Made by a program: the position numbers and the translations under genes | Shown here: positions 60,997-64,000 of the stretch, one piece after another | Layout: every line of letters begins with the position of its first letter | How positions within the stretch are numbered: position 1 is the stretch's first letter | The notes under the pieces: model-generated | Seen by the model: the letters and a program-made list of their open reading frames with translations, nothing else | Databases searched by the model: none | Told to the model about the DNA's origin: nothing | Source: Paragyromitra xinjiangensis | Lineage: Eukaryota; Ascomycota; Pezizomycetes; Pezizales; Discinaceae | Direction: 5' to 3' | NCBI GenBank assembly: GCA_038503065.1 | Contig: JBCAMK010000020.1 | Span: forward strand, 62,001-126,000 | DNA length: 64,000 nt

Positions 60997-61803
60997 GAAT
61001 ATAGTGGCGAAAATTAGGTATTTACTTCATCCCCTCACCCACTAAAGATTCTAACATGTATTCCAGCTACACCGCCTGGTCAGCGACCGAAAGGCCTAGG
61101 ACTTTCTTTAGTTTTTAATTACGGGTATGGTCCTTTAATACATTTCTCTCTGCAACTTCTGCCCACTCGGGCGAATAAAAGCTCAAGGCCTTGATCTGAG
61201 TTTAACTGATCTCTAAGATAACCTTAATTTGTTTTCTCCTACTATATTTCATTTCTCTATATTTTTTCGGAAATTCAATAGCATTTTTTCACTAAGTCTC
61301 ATGAAAGTACTCGAAATATATATATTGGCTACCAATGACCGATTTCTACTCATGGCAAAAATACTCTTTCGATCGGACTACATCTAATATGTATATGGTG
61401 GAAATTCACCTTCTTAATATAGCTAAGGTAAATCTACCTGTAGTTGGATCTTAATTCCGCGCTGCGGCTTGGTTGGTGAGGATAGGTTAGTATGGTGATA
61501 GAGTCCGGTATAAATTTATCAACCTTGTTATCCTATAAGGATATTACTAGGCCTATAGGACCTGAACAAATGGATTGCTACCTTTAATTTTACTATGTTA
61601 GGGTTGGCTTAACCCCAGTATTGTAAGGAATTGTAACATGATACGCTTCGACCGCCGAGGGAAATCTTTTTCACATAAGTGCTAAATTAAAATATGCTAG
61701 ACATGATAAAAAGTAACCTAACAAAAAAAAACAAATGCGCCGCCCGCCAGTACTAGTGTATCGACCATATAATTACATGAAAATCAGTTTCCTCCACCAT
61801 CCA
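60997..61803. other. AT-rich intergenic region
   Basis: No gene or element supported. Confidence 0.5.
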
Positions 61804-63391
61804 CTACACTCGTTCTTCAACCAATATCTCAGCATCCGTAACCTTCGTAATCCCATCCCTTCGTACTTCTCGTTCGCTGTGAAACTCCTCACTCCTTGCA
61901 TCATCCCTACTGGATACTCCAACCCTTGTCATGATGTGCCCAGTGACTCCGAATTCTTCCATAGACTCATGCTCCATACGGCTCGTAGTATTCGAAATCG
62001 AACCAAGCCTATATGAATTTTGGTGATGCCCGCGAGGTCGTAATTTGCTACTATTCACACCAGGAGTTGGTCTACTAGAGTGACTGAGGGATCTGACGCT
62101 AGTGGCACCGAGAAGGCCCGGGAGGTATCGAGAGAAGAAAGGTTTCGCAGCGGGTGCAGAACCGCAGATGATGCTGACTAGGACCTCGATACTAAGGGTG
62201 GTATTAATTTAAGCACCTGGGCATCGGTAGAAAGGAGCGGTAGTAACTTACTCTGACCACATACCGAGAGCGAGATAGTTCTCTAAAAGCAGGGGACGGG
62301 ATATAAATTAGTTATTTTGACTAGTGTTTCGATGACACTTATGAAATAGACTAACCTTCCGTAGACCCGACTGCCACCTTAACAGCGTGGAGACGAAGAA
62401 TACCGGCTAAGACACCTCTAAGAAGTTCATATTCAGCTTGCCATCTTAAGCCACGATAGATCTATAATTCTCCGGTAGTACTCACAGCCCACCAAGCGCA
62501 AACACAGCGATCAAACTCCATTTCTGTCTAGGTGGTAAATGGATATTCCAAACCATCTTGATAGGAAGCAACCAAACGACAAAGTCCGTAAGGATATTAA
62601 TAGCCGGCAGGGCGAACTGCAAAGCTTCTTGGTTCACGCATACCGCCTTAACTGGCCCACGGATGGTAGGATCGAACTGGTTCCAGAGGTACGACGCAGG
62701 AATGCATTGAAGGCATGAGGCGATGAAGGAGGCAATGGTGAACAACGTGCAGAAGCCGAGAACTGACCAGGAGACGAAAATCATGCCTTCCGATGGAGTT
62801 AATCGTATGATTAAGAAAACTAATGATGCTTTACAGAAGCCTAAGGAAAGGAAATAAAAGATCTGGGCAGCGTAGCTAATCTGTTCGTATAGGAAGAAAT
62901 TTAGTGTTGTAGTTCCTTAAAGCCATGACTTTGATGGCTACCTTTTTTGAATAGACCGAGTCTTCCCATGAGACTGTCCATCGCTGTCGACCATCTCCAG
63001 CCTTGACCCCTGTAACCGTTAATAAATGTGTTGGATGGCCGGGGTCGTCGAACTCTTAAATCACCTAGAATACCGCATATCGCTAAACAAACCGCAAAAA
63101 TCTAGGAGAGGTTACTATTAAGCGCCAATATAACAACTAAAAGTTTCGGATAGCATCACTTACTGCTGCCAATACCATACACCAATCATCCCATCCCATC
63201 TTCCGCAGCAGGAAAGCACGACAATATATCCGAGCAGCCATGATAATGATCATTATAATCATTAACGGAATGACACTCGCCAACAGTCTCGACCCAGTGT
63301 CTTGTGAATCCAAGCTATGATCTATCACTGTTGTCCCCTCCGCCGTTGATCTCTCAAGCAACGATGATGCGAATCCAAGCATTACCGCCAT
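61804..63391 (-). CDS. Rhodopsin-like (PTH11-type) seven-helix membrane protein
   Basis: Seven exons on the minus strand: 63391-63164, 63101-63065, 63009-62942, 62880-62486, 62417-62356, 62282-62252 and 62191-61804, giving 402 aa. Introns are 55-73 nt with normal donors. The motifs are LLASVIPLMIIMIIIMAARI, then YCRAFLLRKMGWDDW, KKISYAAQIFYFLSLGFCKA, FIASCLQCIPASYLW, VCVNQEALQFALPAINILTD, PPRQKWSLIAVFALGG, LAGILRLHAV and WSDIEVLVSIICGSAPAAKP. These are the landmarks of the fungal rhodopsin-domain family, including the CVN/ALP-x-NILTD segment. The cytosolic tail (about residue 285 on) is rich in Ser, Arg, His and Glu. It belongs to the same superfamily as the gene at 41.9 kb but is only distantly similar, so the two are not a recent duplicate. 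Sensing or transport roles are speculative. Confidence 0.88.
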
Positions 63392-64000
63392 CTTCCTTTC
63401 ATACCCGTGATGGTGGGTGCAACAAGCGACTCCTTAACTGGTTTTCTGTCGAGATGAGGAACGAGCGTCAGGTAAATAGTAGTGAAGGTGGTGGATTAGA
63501 TGTGGGGAAAACAGTGATCAAATGTTTTCTTTTCTCGTGCAACCTCCTTGGTTATGTATCGAAGCTATGGACTTCAAGAGCTAAGGATGCAAGGGGCATA
63601 TGTCTCTAGTGCCGACTTCCTTAGATCATGATAGGTTGTGGCTCATCCCTGCGGAATGTTGCTGATCCCTCGGATATGTCTACTTATACCTCTATGTGGA
63701 GCAAGGAGAAAATCTGACATGGTTAATTCCAAACCACCTAGCAAAAATTACCTGTAAAATGGAGAAACCAATCCACACTTGAGCTTGTAGAGTCTGAGTA
63801 GAGTGCAGACGTCGTTGGGTTGGTTGAGCCTTTTAGTCTCCCCGATTAGAAGAAATAGATCATGGATGTAGGCCAAAGTAACCTGAAAACGACTCTGTGG
63901 GTAGTGGTGTTGACCTAACATATTCACGATTAATCACGAGCCTTTAGGGCTTGCATTCTTAGGTATGTCTGCCCCGGGCAGCCGCTTGATGACGACATTC
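63392..64000. other. Right edge, no gene seen
   Basis: Upstream flank of the membrane-protein gene. No gene, repeat or RNA supported. Confidence 0.45.

Noticed and set aside
1..64000. tRNA and rRNA genes
   Set aside because: I looked for B-box (GGTTCGANTCC-like) sequences and paired arms; matches such as those near 11760 and 36770 lack an A box and acceptor stem.

Overview
This is nuclear DNA of a filamentous ascomycete (Pezizomycotina; I cannot fix the class). Introns are short, about 45-77 nt, with GTRNGT donors, CTRAY-type branch points and YAG acceptors. The families found are also typical of this group: DUF7025-type AAA ATPase, NACHT-ankyrin NLR, rhodopsin-like (PTH11-type) membrane proteins, Clr2, tyrosinase, and a small secreted cysteine-rich protein. 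Most genes are split into exons too short to stand out as long open frames. I joined them by requiring consensus splice sites, phase agreement and continuity of family motifs; every model given with exon positions sums to a multiple of three.

Layout. The left edge (1-572) is the tail of an NPP1-like gene with a nonsense codon. 1.4-4.0 kb (+) is a DUF4140/DUF4139 protein and 4.7-7.0 kb (-) an AAA ATPase. 8.0-8.5 kb (-) is a four-exon secreted protein made of two cysteine-rich modules. 8.6-21.1 kb is a gene-poor, transposon-rich block. It holds two short inverted-repeat elements, an 18-bp minisatellite, a possible LTR, a MULE transposase gene split by a 2.1-kb insertion that carries a 40-bp minisatellite, and a Tc1/mariner-type MITE with TA target duplication. 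21.8-26.4 kb (+) is a membrane protein with a long ankyrin array, 28.4-29.9 kb (+) an alpha/beta hydrolase, and 30.5-34.9 kb (+) an NLR with DUF7708, NACHT and ankyrin domains.

After another gene-poor stretch come a secreted tyrosinase (38.8-40.2 kb, -), a rhodopsin-like membrane protein (41.9-43.5 kb, -), 7.6 kb without a recognisable intact gene, a pyranose 2-oxidase-like flavoenzyme (51.1-53.7 kb, -), a small palindromic element (56.35 kb), the SHREC silencing subunit Clr2 (57.9-60.0 kb, +), an orphan ankyrin fragment (60.5-61.0 kb), and a second rhodopsin-like protein (61.8-63.4 kb, -).

The genes do not form one pathway. Two themes stand out. First, the NLR and the membrane-ankyrin protein both carry nearly identical, recently expanded ankyrin repeats, the pattern expected of fungal nonself-recognition receptors. 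Second, transposon relics alternate with secreted or surface proteins. The oddest single gene is the pyranose oxidase homologue: it has an Ile where characterised enzymes have the FAD-linking His, and an N-terminal beta-rich extension.
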